DNA of 64,000 bases from Streptomyces sp. NBC_01235 (lineage in GTDB: Bacteria > Actinomycetota > Actinomycetes > Streptomycetales > Streptomycetaceae): positions 8,928,001 through 8,992,000 of the forward strand of contig NZ_CP108513.1 of assembly GCF_035989285.1 (NCBI RefSeq), read 5' to 3'. This document shows positions 35,918 to 44,000 of this stretch, piece after piece; the stretch's first letter is position 1; every line of letters begins with the position of its first letter. The position numbers were made by a program, and so were the translations under genes. The notes under the pieces are model-generated. The model saw nothing but the letters and a program-made list of their open reading frames with translations. It was not told the DNA's origin and ran no database searches.

Positions 35918-36445
35918 CTAGGTGGCCCAGCCCGTGTAGTGGTCCGCCTGCCGCTCGGGGCCGCGGGTGCGCTCGTCGTACTCGAGCACCGCGGACACAG
36001 CCCGGACCAGCCAGGCGTTCACCGACAGTCCGTCCCGGCCGGCGGCCTCCTCGATACGGGTCTTGAGGTGTTCCGGAGGCCGGAAGTTGATGCGGGACGT
36101 CGTGCGGTCGTCGCTGTTGGCCGTGCCCGGGGCAGTGGGCGCCGGGGGCGGCAACGGGAGCCGGCGGGGATGCTCGAACCCCGAATCCGCGGCCGAGCCG
36201 GCCGGCGGTGGTGTGACGACGAAATGGGGGTCGAGCCCCCTGAGTCGGATCTCGACCGCGCCGGGAGCGAGTTCCCGGGTGATCTCGTCCGTGGCAGCCG
36301 ACAGCGCTTCGAGCATGACCAGCCGCACGGCGGAGGAGAGCGGAGTGACGAGACGCTCGGCGGCCTCACGGGCCCTGTCGTCGCCCACATCGGCCGCGAC
36401 CAGGAGTTTCTGGCGCAATCCCTCGACATACCGTGTGAGTTCCAC
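35918..36445 (-). CDS. Ribbon-helix-helix (HicB-like) protein, paralogue B
   Basis: 175 aa from the GTG at 36445. It shares the N-terminal domain of this local family (VELTRYVEGLRQKLLVAADV ... SAVRLVMLEALSAATDEITR ... EIRLRGLDPHFVVTPP). It ends with a ribbon-helix-helix of HicB/Arc type (RINFRPPEHLKTRIEEAAGR, DGLSVNAWLVRAVSAVL). It is probably a DNA-binding dimer. It is divergent from paralogue C, and both start regions carry the conserved TGGCGCCA motif at the same distance, which suggests auto- or cross-regulation. No toxin partner is adjacent. Confidence 0.8.
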   Translation of the reverse strand: MELTRYVEGLRQKLLVAADVGDDRAREAAERLVTPLSSAVRLVMLEALSAATDEITRELAPGAVEIRLRGLDPHFVVTPPPAGSAADSGFEHPRRLPLPPPAPTAPGTANSDDRTTSRINFRPPEHLKTRIEEAAGRDGLSVNAWLVRAVSAVLEYDERTRGPERQADHYTGWAT

Positions 36446-36474
36446 GGCGCCATCCTCACACTGCGGTGGCGCCA
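36446..36474 (-). promoter_or_regulatory. Conserved start-region motif, copy B
   Basis: On the minus strand TGGCGCCA (36474-36467) is followed after 13 nt by GATGGCGCC abutting the GTG start. The distance from box to start is 29 nt, identical to copies A and C. Confidence 0.6.
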
Positions 36475-36694
36475 TGCGCAAGCGACGCCTCCCGCCGCGA
36501 CCTGCGTGACGTGGATCGAGCGGCTCCGGGCAGGGGCGTTGCCGGTCCCCGCCGTGCGGGTGCCAGTCGGCTGATCCTTCCTGGTCGTGGAACGCGCCAC
36601 TATGGCGCAACCATCGGAGAAACGTTTTGTTGGAAGGGGTGATGCAGGTGTCCATCTCCCTTGCCATTGCCTTCAGTTGATGGTTGCTTGTGCT

Positions 36695-36723
36695 TGGCGC
36701 CATGGATGTGCCACGATGGCGTT
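36695..36723 (+). promoter_or_regulatory. Conserved start-region motif, copy C
   Basis: TGGCGCCA at 36695-36702, then GATGGCGTT abutting the ATG at 36724. The box-to-start distance is again 29 nt. No ribosome site fits between, so translation may be leaderless and the motif may span the promoter. Confidence 0.6.
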
Positions 36724-37233
36724 ATGAACCTGACGCCCCACGTAGGCAGCCTCCGTCGCGAGTCCCTCGCGGCGGCAGAGGCCGTCGGCATGGAGGTCCT
36801 CGGGCCCGCGGAGCGCCTGGTGGTGCCACTTGAGGCGTCGGTCCGGCTCACGCGGCTCAGCGCGTTGTCGGCCGCCGCCGACGAGATCGCCAGGGACGTC
36901 GTTCCGGGCGCGGTCGACATCCGGCTGCGTGGCCGCGATCCGGGCTTGGCGGTGCTGGTGCCGCCGACCGAAGCGGAGGTCGGACCGCTGTTCGACTCCT
37001 TCGACTCCGGTGCCGAACCACCGGCCGACGACGGCCAGGACGCCCCGGCACGCATCAACTTCCGCCCGCCCGGGCCGCTCAAGCCCCGGATGGAGGAAAC
37101 CGCAGGCGGCGAAGGGCTCTCGGCCAACGCATGGCTCGTCCGGGCCGCCACCAGCACGCTCGACAGCGGCGCCCGCCGCACCGCCCGGCGCGCACCGTCC
37201 GAGCAGCAGAACCACATCGGCTGGGCGCGGTAG
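36724..37233 (+). CDS. Ribbon-helix-helix (HicB-like) protein, paralogue C (precedes DUF4097/ABC genes)
   Basis: 169 aa with the family N-terminal domain (MNLTPHVGSLRRESLAAAEA ... DIRLRGRDPGLAVLVPP). It has a C-terminal ribbon-helix-helix (ARINFRPPGPLKPRMEETAG, SANAWLVRAATSTL). The DUF4097 gene begins 39 nt downstream, followed by an ABC exporter, so it probably regulates that operon. In other Streptomyces the RHH-DUF4097-ABC order is common, from general knowledge. It ends NHIGWAR; paralogue B ends HYTGWAT, a shared tail that supports common descent. Confidence 0.82.
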   Translation: MNLTPHVGSLRRESLAAAEAVGMEVLGPAERLVVPLEASVRLTRLSALSAAADEIARDVVPGAVDIRLRGRDPGLAVLVPPTEAEVGPLFDSFDSGAEPPADDGQDAPARINFRPPGPLKPRMEETAGGEGLSANAWLVRAATSTLDSGARRTARRAPSEQQNHIGWAR

Positions 37234-37272
37234 CCGCCGCGCGTCCCCACCGACTCACCATGGAGGTCCGGC

Positions 37273-38124
37273 ATGGCCACGTTCGACACCCCGGAACCGA
37301 TCTCGGCCCGCATCGCTGTCACCACGGGCGAGGTCCTGATCACCGCGAGCAAGCGTCTCGACACAGTGGTCGAGGTGCGCCCCAGCAACCCCTCCAAAGC
37401 GGCCGACGTCCGGGCCGCCGAGCAGGTCGAGGTCGACTGCAGCCGCGGCAAGCTCGTGGTCAAGGGACCGTCCCTGGGCGGCAGTTCCGGCCCCCCTCCG
37501 CACGGCGGCTCCATCGACGTGACGATCGAAGTGCCGGCGGGCTCGACCGTGCGCGGCAGCGTGGCCTGGGGTGTCCTGCGCAGCCAGGGCGTGCTCGGCG
37601 AGTGCCGCCTTGAGGTCGCCGAGGGCGACGTACGCCTCGACCGGACCGGTCCGGTGCATCTGTCCACGTCCCGCGGCGAGATCACCGTGACCCGCGTGGA
37701 AGGAGACGCCAAGATCGGCAACGGATCGGGAGCGATCCACGTCGATGAGATCGACGGCACCGCGACCATCTCCAACGACAGGGGGGAGGTCCGGATCGGA
37801 GAGATCACCGGCAGTCTGCGTCTGACCGGGACGCACGCCGACTTCCGCGTGGACCGCCCTCACGCCAGCGTCGAGGTCAAGACGATCCACGGCGCCGTCC
37901 GGATCGCCGAGGTCTCCCGCGGCTCGGTCGAGATCACGGCCTCCTCCGCACAGATCGACGTGGGCATCTGCGCGGGCACCGCCGCCAAGCTCGACGTCAA
38001 GACCGTGTCCGGCACCGTACACAACCAACTGCAGGGCGCGGACGGTCCGGCGAACAGCGATCAGATCGTCGAGGTGCGCGCCCGCACCCTCGACGGCGAC
38101 ATCGTCATCCGGCGCGCCCCATGA
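37273..38124 (+). CDS. DUF4097 beta-strand-repeat protein
   Basis: 283 aa of regularly repeated short beta strands, for example RGEITVTRVEGDAKIGNGSG, HVDEIDGTATISNDRGEV and GSVEITASSAQIDVG. These are typical of DUF4097 adhesin-like beta-helix proteins. There is no signal peptide or membrane segment, so a cytoplasmic role is likely despite the adhesin-like label. GGAGG lies 6 nt before the ATG. It sits between the RHH regulator and the ABC exporter genes; members in this setting may sense or scaffold the exporter. The biochemical function is unknown. Confidence 0.85.
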   Translation: MATFDTPEPISARIAVTTGEVLITASKRLDTVVEVRPSNPSKAADVRAAEQVEVDCSRGKLVVKGPSLGGSSGPPPHGGSIDVTIEVPAGSTVRGSVAWGVLRSQGVLGECRLEVAEGDVRLDRTGPVHLSTSRGEITVTRVEGDAKIGNGSGAIHVDEIDGTATISNDRGEVRIGEITGSLRLTGTHADFRVDRPHASVEVKTIHGAVRIAEVSRGSVEITASSAQIDVGICAGTAAKLDVKTVSGTVHNQLQGADGPANSDQIVEVRARTLDGDIVIRRAP

Positions 38125-38314
38125 GCGAGGCGGCCGACGCAGAGTCCTTCCGCACCACGCCGGAACGAGCCACGGCTGCCCACGGGCGGGGCAACCACAC
38201 GGCCCACCGGCGCCCGACCGCGGCCCGGAAACCGTACATCCCCCGGCGGTTTCCGGGCCGCACCTCCAGCCGTACGGCCGGCCGAGGGCCGGGTCCGAAG
38301 ACGAGGGAACATCT

Positions 38315-39247
38315 ATGACTACGCGCGACGAGGTCGTCCTCGATGTCGAGGGCCTGCGCATGCGCTACGGCTCGACGCAGGTCCTGCAGGACGTCAACCT
38401 GCGGGTGCACCACGGCGAAGTGGTGTGCCTGCTCGGGCCGAACGGGGCGGGAAAGACCACGACCCTGGAGATCCTGGAGGGGTTCCGCATGCGGTCGGCC
38501 GGCCGCATCGAGGTGCTCGGCACCGATCCGGCCCACGCCGACGAGCGCTGGCGGGCACGGGTGGGCGTCGTCCTGCAATCCTGGCGCGACCACGGCCGCT
38601 GGCGGGTGCGCGAACTCCTCGGTCACCTCGGCCGGTACTACGCCCCCTACTCCACCGACCGCGTACGACGGCCCTGGGACCCCGACGAACTCGTCGCGGC
38701 CGTCGGACTGACCGCCCACGCCGACAAGAAGGTGCGGATGCTCTCCGGCGGACAGCGCCGCCGCCTGGACGTGGCGGTCGGACTCGTGGGCCGCCCGGAA
38801 CTGCTCTTCCTCGACGAGCCCACCGCGGGCCTCGACCCCGTCGCCCGACGCGAGTTCCACGACCTGGTGGAGAGCCTCGCGGTCCAGCAGGACACCACGA
38901 TCGTGCTCACCACCCACGATCTGTACGAGGCCGAGAAGCTCTCCGACAGGATCATGATTTTGGACGGCGGCCGCATCATCGCGGACGGTACCGCGGACGA
39001 ACTGGCCCACCGCATCGCCGGCGAAGACGAGGTCCGCTGGACCCACGACGGCCGCCACCACCGGCACTCGACCTCCGAATCGACCAAGTTCGTCCACGAG
39101 TTGTTCCAGCGCCACGGCGAGGAGATAGCGGACCTGGAGGTCCGCCGCGCCTCGCTGGAGGACACCTATCTCTCCCTGGTACGGCAGGCGGAGTCCGGGC
39201 AGGACAAGGCCGCGCCGGTGAACGAGTCGCGTGAGGTGCGCCGATGA
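38315..39247 (+). CDS. ABC transporter ATP-binding protein (DrrA/NatA type)
   Basis: 310 aa. Walker A is GPNGAGKTTTLEILEG, the signature LSGGQRRRLDVAVGLVG, Walker B ELLFLDEPTAGLDP and the switch His in VLTTHDLYEAEKLSD. A C-terminal extension (EVRWTHDGRHHRHSTSESTK) is typical of drug and antibiotic exporters of the DrrA type. Its stop overlaps the permease ATG. It follows DUF4097 by 190 nt. It powers the ABC-2 permease encoded next. The substrate is unknown; self-resistance to the NRPS product is plausible by position. Confidence 0.92.
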   Translation: MTTRDEVVLDVEGLRMRYGSTQVLQDVNLRVHHGEVVCLLGPNGAGKTTTLEILEGFRMRSAGRIEVLGTDPAHADERWRARVGVVLQSWRDHGRWRVRELLGHLGRYYAPYSTDRVRRPWDPDELVAAVGLTAHADKKVRMLSGGQRRRLDVAVGLVGRPELLFLDEPTAGLDPVARREFHDLVESLAVQQDTTIVLTTHDLYEAEKLSDRIMILDGGRIIADGTADELAHRIAGEDEVRWTHDGRHHRHSTSESTKFVHELFQRHGEEIADLEVRRASLEDTYLSLVRQAESGQDKAAPVNESREVRR

Positions 39248-40092
39248 ACCCGACCACGACAGCGCTGCGCGCGGGCTGGTCCCGCGGACTGATCGAGCTG
39301 CGGCAGTCGCTGACCAACGCGGGCGACCTCCTCAATCACTTCCTGTGGCCCGTGCTGATGCTGATCGTCACCTACTTCGTGCGGGACGTGTCCTTCGGGG
39401 ACACCGGGTTCGAGCTGGGCACGCTCGTCCTGCCGAGCATCCTCGGCATGAACTCCGCGATGGCGATGGTCACGATGAGCCAATTGCTCACCGCAGAGCG
39501 GGAGGACGGCACCCTGCTGCGGGCCAAGGCGACGCCGAACGGCATGGTCGGCTATTTCACCGGCAAGATCGTCTTCGTGTCGTTCGGCCTGATCGTCGAC
39601 CTCGCCATCTTCCTGATCCCCGGTCTGCTCATCGTCCCCGGACTCTCCGTGGGCAGCGCGGACGCCTGGCTGACCCTGGTCTGGGTGCTGGCGCTGGGGC
39701 TGGTCGCGACTCTGCCGATCGGCGCCGTACTCGGATCCGTCTTCACCAGCACCCGCAGCCAGGGGATCATCATGCTGCCGATGATGGCGATGATCGCCAC
39801 GTCCGGCATCTTCTACCCCGTCACGTCGATGCCTGACTGGGCGCAGTGGTTCGCCCAGGTCTTCCCCGTCTACTGGCTCGGGCTCGGCATGCGGTCCGCC
39901 CTGCTGCCGGACAGCGCGGTCACCGTCGAGATCGGCGACTCCTGGCGCCATCTGGAGACCATCGGTGTCCTCGGCGCCTGGGCCGTCCTCGGCCTGGTAC
40001 TCGCCCCGATCGTGCTGCGCCGCATGGCCCGCCGAGAGTCGGGCTCCACGGTCGCCGAGCGCCGCGAGAAGGCCCTGCAGCGCGTCGGCTGA
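39244..40092 (+). CDS. ABC-2 type permease
   Basis: 282 aa with six hydrophobic segments. Sections MNSAMAMVTMSQLLTAERED and GTLLRAKATPNGMVGYFTGK are typical of the DrrB/ABC-2 family. The MPDWAQWFAQVFPVYWLGLG segment before the last helices is conserved in bacterial antibiotic exporters. It is translationally coupled to the ATPase gene through a 4-nt overlap. A very strong hairpin follows 20 nt after the stop. Confidence 0.9.
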   Translation: MNPTTTALRAGWSRGLIELRQSLTNAGDLLNHFLWPVLMLIVTYFVRDVSFGDTGFELGTLVLPSILGMNSAMAMVTMSQLLTAEREDGTLLRAKATPNGMVGYFTGKIVFVSFGLIVDLAIFLIPGLLIVPGLSVGSADAWLTLVWVLALGLVATLPIGAVLGSVFTSTRSQGIIMLPMMAMIATSGIFYPVTSMPDWAQWFAQVFPVYWLGLGMRSALLPDSAVTVEIGDSWRHLETIGVLGAWAVLGLVLAPIVLRRMARRESGSTVAERREKALQRVG

Positions 40093-40112
40093 GCGCGCGC
40101 GAAGGTGACTCC

Positions 40113-40180
40113 CGCACCCCCCAACCCCACTCAGGCCTGTCCCGGCACCGGGACAGGCCTGAGTGGGGTTGGGGGGTGCG
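40113..40180. terminator. Perfect 33-bp inverted repeat, bidirectional terminator
   Basis: Arms 40113-40145 and 40148-40180 are perfectly complementary over 33 bp with a 2-nt gap, so the tip cannot pair fully. It lies between the exporter operon and the convergent methyltransferase operon and should stop transcription from both sides. The perfect match over this length is unusual. Confidence 0.8.
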
Positions 40181-40315
40181 CGTCAGTGATCCGGCCGACG
40201 ATGGCGGCCCCACGCATCAGGAATGCCCGGCCTGTTCCGGCCGGACAGCTCGTTCGTGCCGGTGACGGCCTGGGCCTGAGCCGGGCGGTCGCTCACCTCG
40301 GTCGTCGAGCCGGCA

Positions 40316-40347
40316 GCCGGTGAGAGCGCCCCGGCGCTCTCACCGGC
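40316..40347 (-). terminator. Hairpin overlapping the methyltransferase stop codon
   Basis: A perfect 15-bp stem (40316-40330 with 40333-40347), which includes the stop codon at 40340-40342. It ends the P450/methyltransferase transcript. Confidence 0.7.
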
Positions 40348-41428
40348 TCCCGGGATTCTCGCTCGGCGTTCCCTCCAGGACGTGATAGTCCGGCATCCCC
40401 TCGCCGACCGGAACGGCGACCGTGGCGGTGAGGGTGAAGCCGCTCGCGGCGAGCAGCTGCGCGTACTCGTCGCGGGTGCGCTCGCGACCGCCCGCGAACA
40501 CGAGGTTGTTGAGGTCGGTGAGACCGTACGCGCTCGACTCGGCCGGGGTGAGCACCGCAGGCATCAGCGTCTCCACCAGAAGCAGCCGGGCGGCCGGCGC
40601 CATCGCGGCACGGCACCTGCGCAGCAGGGCGGACGCATCCTCGTCGTCCAGGTCACGCACGATGTTGTTGAGCAGATAGGCGTCCGCGCCCAAGGGCACG
40701 GATTCGCCGAGAACGCCCGCGACCGTCTCGCAACGCTCGGCGACCCCCGCCGCCTTCAGCGTGGCCACCGTCGTGTCGAGCGCCTCCGGAAGGTCCTGCA
40801 GCACGGCCCGAGCCCCGGGCACGGCGGTCAGCAGCGCTGCGATCAGGGTGCCGTCGTCCCCGCCGAGGTCGGCGATCGTGCCGAACACGGAGAAGTCGTA
40901 CACCGCGGCGGCGTGGGCGGCGAACTCACCGACGCCCGCGGCCTTTCCGGCCCGCAGCGCCGCTGCGGGGCCGGGGCGCCGCAGCAGCGATTCGTGCGCG
41001 GTCAGCCCGTCGACGGGGTCACGGAAGACCGAGCCGGTGCGCACGACCTGCGGCAGCGCTCCCCAGGCCCGCCACAGCTCGGGTGCCACGGACAGCCTGA
41101 TCTCGTCGGCCACCGACCCCTCGGTGCTCGATGCCAACAACCGACCGGAGTCGGTGAGTTCGAAGCGCTCCATGTCGAGCTGGGTCACCACACCAAGGCC
41201 CGCGAGCGCGCGCAGCAGCCTGCGCAGCGCGGCGGGATCGGTGCCCGTGCGTCCGGCCAGCTCGCCGTAGGCGTGTGGGCCGTCGGCCAGTTCCTCGGCC
41301 ACGCCCAGGTCCACGGCCGCGTACAGGATCTGCGTCGGCACGAAGCCGAGGATCATCTGCCGGAGCTCGTTCGCCGGGTCGGTCGCCGCCACGGCGGTCG
41401 TCTCCTCCTCGCTCGGTCCGCCGGTCAT
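40340..41428 (-). CDS. SAM-dependent O-methyltransferase (Methyltransf_2 family)
   Basis: 362 aa. An N-terminal winged-helix dimerisation domain (LGVAEELADGPHAYGELAGR, LRRLLRALAGLGVVTQ) is followed by the SAM domain, starting IADLGGDDGTLIAALLTAVPG with the acidic loop VLQDLPEAL. Family members O-methylate phenols or hydroxyls on polyketides and modified amino acids. The usual catalytic His region reads YLLNNIVRDLDDEDA, where many members have H(I/V)LHDW; the His is replaced by Asn, so the catalytic base may differ. The ATG overlaps the upstream P450 stop (ATGA), so they are coupled. It probably acts on a hydroxyl made by one of the P450s. Confidence 0.85.
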   Translation of the reverse strand: MTGGPSEEETTAVAATDPANELRQMILGFVPTQILYAAVDLGVAEELADGPHAYGELAGRTGTDPAALRRLLRALAGLGVVTQLDMERFELTDSGRLLASSTEGSVADEIRLSVAPELWRAWGALPQVVRTGSVFRDPVDGLTAHESLLRRPGPAAALRAGKAAGVGEFAAHAAAVYDFSVFGTIADLGGDDGTLIAALLTAVPGARAVLQDLPEALDTTVATLKAAGVAERCETVAGVLGESVPLGADAYLLNNIVRDLDDEDASALLRRCRAAMAPAARLLLVETLMPAVLTPAESSAYGLTDLNNLVFAGGRERTRDEYAQLLAASGFTLTATVAVPVGEGMPDYHVLEGTPSENPGSR

Positions 41429-42618
41429 GAGGTACGCAGGGGGAGGGAGTTGATGCCGATCATGTCCGGCGTGGGGAAGAACGTCGGCGGGTTGTCGGGG
41501 TCCGTTCGCAGCACCGGGAAGCGGTCCATCAGGGCGTTCAGTGCCACTCGGGCCTCGAGCCGGGCCAGGCCGGCACCGAGGCAGAAGTGGATGCCACGGC
41601 CGAACCCGAAGTGCGGATTGGGATCGCGTGCCGGGTCGTAGACATCCGGCTCGGGGAACCGGGAGGGGTCGCGGTTGGCGGCGGCCAGCCACATCATGAC
41701 GATCTGGTCCTTCGGGATACGCGTCCCCGCGATGTCGACGTCGGTGGTGGTGCCCCGGGCGAGGGCGGCCGAGGGAGAGAGCGTGCGCAGGGCCTCCTCG
41801 ATCGCGCCCGGTACCAGGGCCCGGTTCGCGCGCACCCGGGCGAACTGCTCGGGGTTGGCGTCCAGGCACAGCACCGTGTTGCCGAGCGTCATCGTGGTGG
41901 TGATGTGTCCGGTGACCAGCAGAATGTTGGCCACGTTGACGATCTCGGTGTCCGTCAGCCGTTCGCCGTCGACCTCGGCCTGGGCCAGGTGGCTGAGCAG
42001 GTCCTCGCGTGGCCGGGCCCGGCGCTCGGCGAGGTGCCCGGCCATGTAGTCCCGCAGGGGTCGCAGGCGCTCGGTGGCGTCCTGGACGCTCTGCACACCC
42101 TGCTCGCTGTCGTCGAGGAACGAGAAGCCGCTGAAGCTCTCGATCACATCGTCGGCCCACTTGCGGAACAACTCGCGATCGTCCGCGGGAACACCGAGCA
42201 GCTCGGCGATGACGATGACCGGCAGCGGATAGGCGAGGGCGGAGGCGAGCTCGATCTCGGATTCGCCCTCGAGCTGGTCGAGCAGCCCGTGGGTGATGTC
42301 GACGACCTGCGACTCCATCGCCGCGACCAGCCGCGGCGTGAAGGCGCCGCTGACGAGGCTGCGAAACTTGCGATGCAGAGGCGGATCCATCTGGGACATG
42401 TCCCCCTCGATGAGGGATTGGTCGACGCCGACGGGCATCAGCCGCGTCAGGTCGGAGGAGAACGTTGTGTGGTCACCGAGAATCTCGAGGCACTCGGCGT
42501 GACCGTAGACGTTCCACACGCCTTGCGCCTCGTCGAACTGGACGGGGGAGTCGGGACGTTCTCCACGCAACCAGGGGTGTTCCGGATGGATGTCCCACTG
42601 GTGGACGACCGTTGTCAT
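41425..42618 (-). CDS. Cytochrome P450 B
   Basis: 397 aa. The heme-ligand loop FGFGRGIHFCLGAGLAR, K-helix EEALR and I-helix NILLVTGHITTTM are visible. In the I-helix the usual A/G-G-x-x-T reads TGHITT. It resembles P450 A (42653) in layout and start (WDIHPEHPWLRGERPD versus WDLHPEHFWLRGEIPE). Both belong to the CYP107-like type used in peptide and macrolide tailoring. AAGGAG lies before the ATG at 42618; a longer start at 42687 is not supported. It lies between a paralogous P450 and a methyltransferase in one operon. It needs external ferredoxin; none is encoded nearby. Confidence 0.92.
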   Translation of the reverse strand: MTTVVHQWDIHPEHPWLRGERPDSPVQFDEAQGVWNVYGHAECLEILGDHTTFSSDLTRLMPVGVDQSLIEGDMSQMDPPLHRKFRSLVSGAFTPRLVAAMESQVVDITHGLLDQLEGESEIELASALAYPLPVIVIAELLGVPADDRELFRKWADDVIESFSGFSFLDDSEQGVQSVQDATERLRPLRDYMAGHLAERRARPREDLLSHLAQAEVDGERLTDTEIVNVANILLVTGHITTTMTLGNTVLCLDANPEQFARVRANRALVPGAIEEALRTLSPSAALARGTTTDVDIAGTRIPKDQIVMMWLAAANRDPSRFPEPDVYDPARDPNPHFGFGRGIHFCLGAGLARLEARVALNALMDRFPVLRTDPDNPPTFFPTPDMIGINSLPLRTS

Positions 42619-42652
42619 GGTGTTTCTCCTTGGTGCCGTGACAGGGGCGGGT

Positions 42653-43846
42653 TCAACCGGCGAGGACCGGTAGGGTCTCGACGCCATCGACGTCGATCAC
42701 CTGCAGGAACGTGGGCGGGGCGGCCGGGTCGGGGCGCAGGTCGGGGAACCGGTCCAGGAGGACCTCCACGGCGGCCTTGGCCTCCATCCGGGCCAGCTGC
42801 CGGCCGATGCAGAAGTGGACGCCGCGGCCCAGTCCGAGGTGTGCGTTGGGCGTGCGGTCGGCGACGAAGGTGTTCGGGTCGTGGAACTGGCGCTCGTCGC
42901 GGTTGGCGGAGCCGGTCCACACGATGAGCAACTGGTCCTTGGGGATCGTTGTGCCGCCTATTTCCACGTCGGTGTTGGTGGCCCGCCCCACTCCGCAGAT
43001 GGGACTCAGGAAGCGAAGGGATTCCTCGATCGCGGAAGGCAGGAGGGACCTGTCCGCTCGGACCTTGGCGCCCTCTTCCGGAAAGGCATCCAGACACAGC
43101 ATGGTGTTGCCGATCAGCATGGCGGTGGTGAGGTGCCCATTGACCATCATCCGGTTGCAGATGTTGGATATCTGGCTGTCCGTCAGGCGCTCGCCGTCGA
43201 TTTCGGCATCGAGGAGCTCGCTGACGAGGTCGCCGCGCGGCTTCTTTCTGCGCTCGACCGCCATGTCCTTCCAGTAGTCACGCATCTCCCAGAGCAGTTC
43301 GAGTTCCTTCTCCAGCTGCTCCTTTCCCTCCAACTGCTCCTCCGGGGACTTCAGTTCCTCACCTCCTTGGAGCATCTTGTCCATCCACCCGCGCAGCACG
43401 ACGCGGTCGCTCGGCGGGACGCCCATCAGATCCGCGATCACGATGAGCGGCAGCGGTGCGGCGAAGTCCTTCATGAGATCGAAGGACGGCTTGCCGTCCA
43501 GTTGGTCCAGGAGCTCGTGGATGATGCCGTGCACCTGTGACTCGAGGCGTCCCAGCAGGGCGGGCTTGAAGGCGTGGTCGACCAGGCCGCGCAGCTTGCG
43601 GTGCTTCGGCGGGTCGGTGTGGCCGAAGTCGCCGTCGACGAGGGCCTCGTCCACCTGGATGGGCTCCAGCCGCATCATGTCGCTGGAGAAGACCTTCGTG
43701 TTACTGAGGGCCTCGGCGCACTCGGGGTAGCCGTAGATGTTCCACATCTTCAGCTCTTCGTTATAGGAAACGAGATTCTCGGGGATTTCCCCGCGAAGCC
43801 AGAAATGCTCCGGATGCAAATCCCAATGGTCGACAGGTGAAGCCAC
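42653..43846 (-). CDS. Cytochrome P450 A
   Basis: 397 aa. Heme loop LGLGRGVHFCIGRQLARMEA, ExxR in EESLRFLSP, and I-helix NRMMVNGHLTTAM, where the conserved Gly-x-x-Thr reads NGHLTT. The same substitution of His after the Gly occurs in P450 B, so the pair likely descend from one duplication and may act on related or carrier-bound substrates. An insertion of charged residues (EELKSPEEQLEGKEQLEKEL) before the I-helix region is specific to this copy. It is the first gene after the palindrome at 43972. Confidence 0.92.
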   Translation of the reverse strand: MASPVDHWDLHPEHFWLRGEIPENLVSYNEELKMWNIYGYPECAEALSNTKVFSSDMMRLEPIQVDEALVDGDFGHTDPPKHRKLRGLVDHAFKPALLGRLESQVHGIIHELLDQLDGKPSFDLMKDFAAPLPLIVIADLMGVPPSDRVVLRGWMDKMLQGGEELKSPEEQLEGKEQLEKELELLWEMRDYWKDMAVERRKKPRGDLVSELLDAEIDGERLTDSQISNICNRMMVNGHLTTAMLIGNTMLCLDAFPEEGAKVRADRSLLPSAIEESLRFLSPICGVGRATNTDVEIGGTTIPKDQLLIVWTGSANRDERQFHDPNTFVADRTPNAHLGLGRGVHFCIGRQLARMEAKAAVEVLLDRFPDLRPDPAAPPTFLQVIDVDGVETLPVLAG

Positions 43847-43971
43847 AGGGCGGGTCCTTCCGTGAGGTATGGATACGTCCGGGCTCGCATTCGCCGGGAA
43901 GGTCCGGCGGGCTCGCCCAGTCTCAATCGGGCCTTCCCGCTACGCTCTTGGGCCGGAAGGCAGTCGGTATC

Positions 43972-43987
43972 GTCTTGTCGACGGGAC
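43972..43987. promoter_or_regulatory. Cluster palindrome GTCTTGTCGACGGGAC
   Basis: Lies in the 154-nt gap between the type II thioesterase and the first P450, 126 nt upstream of the P450 start. It suggests the P450-P450-methyltransferase genes have their own regulated promoter. Confidence 0.7.
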
Positions 43988-44000
43988 GGGGAAAGATGAG

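Noticed and set aside
35918..37233. The HicB-like proteins as parts of HicAB toxin-antitoxin pairs
   Set aside because: No HicA-type small toxin is adjacent to either gene; only the ribbon-helix-helix part resembles HicB.
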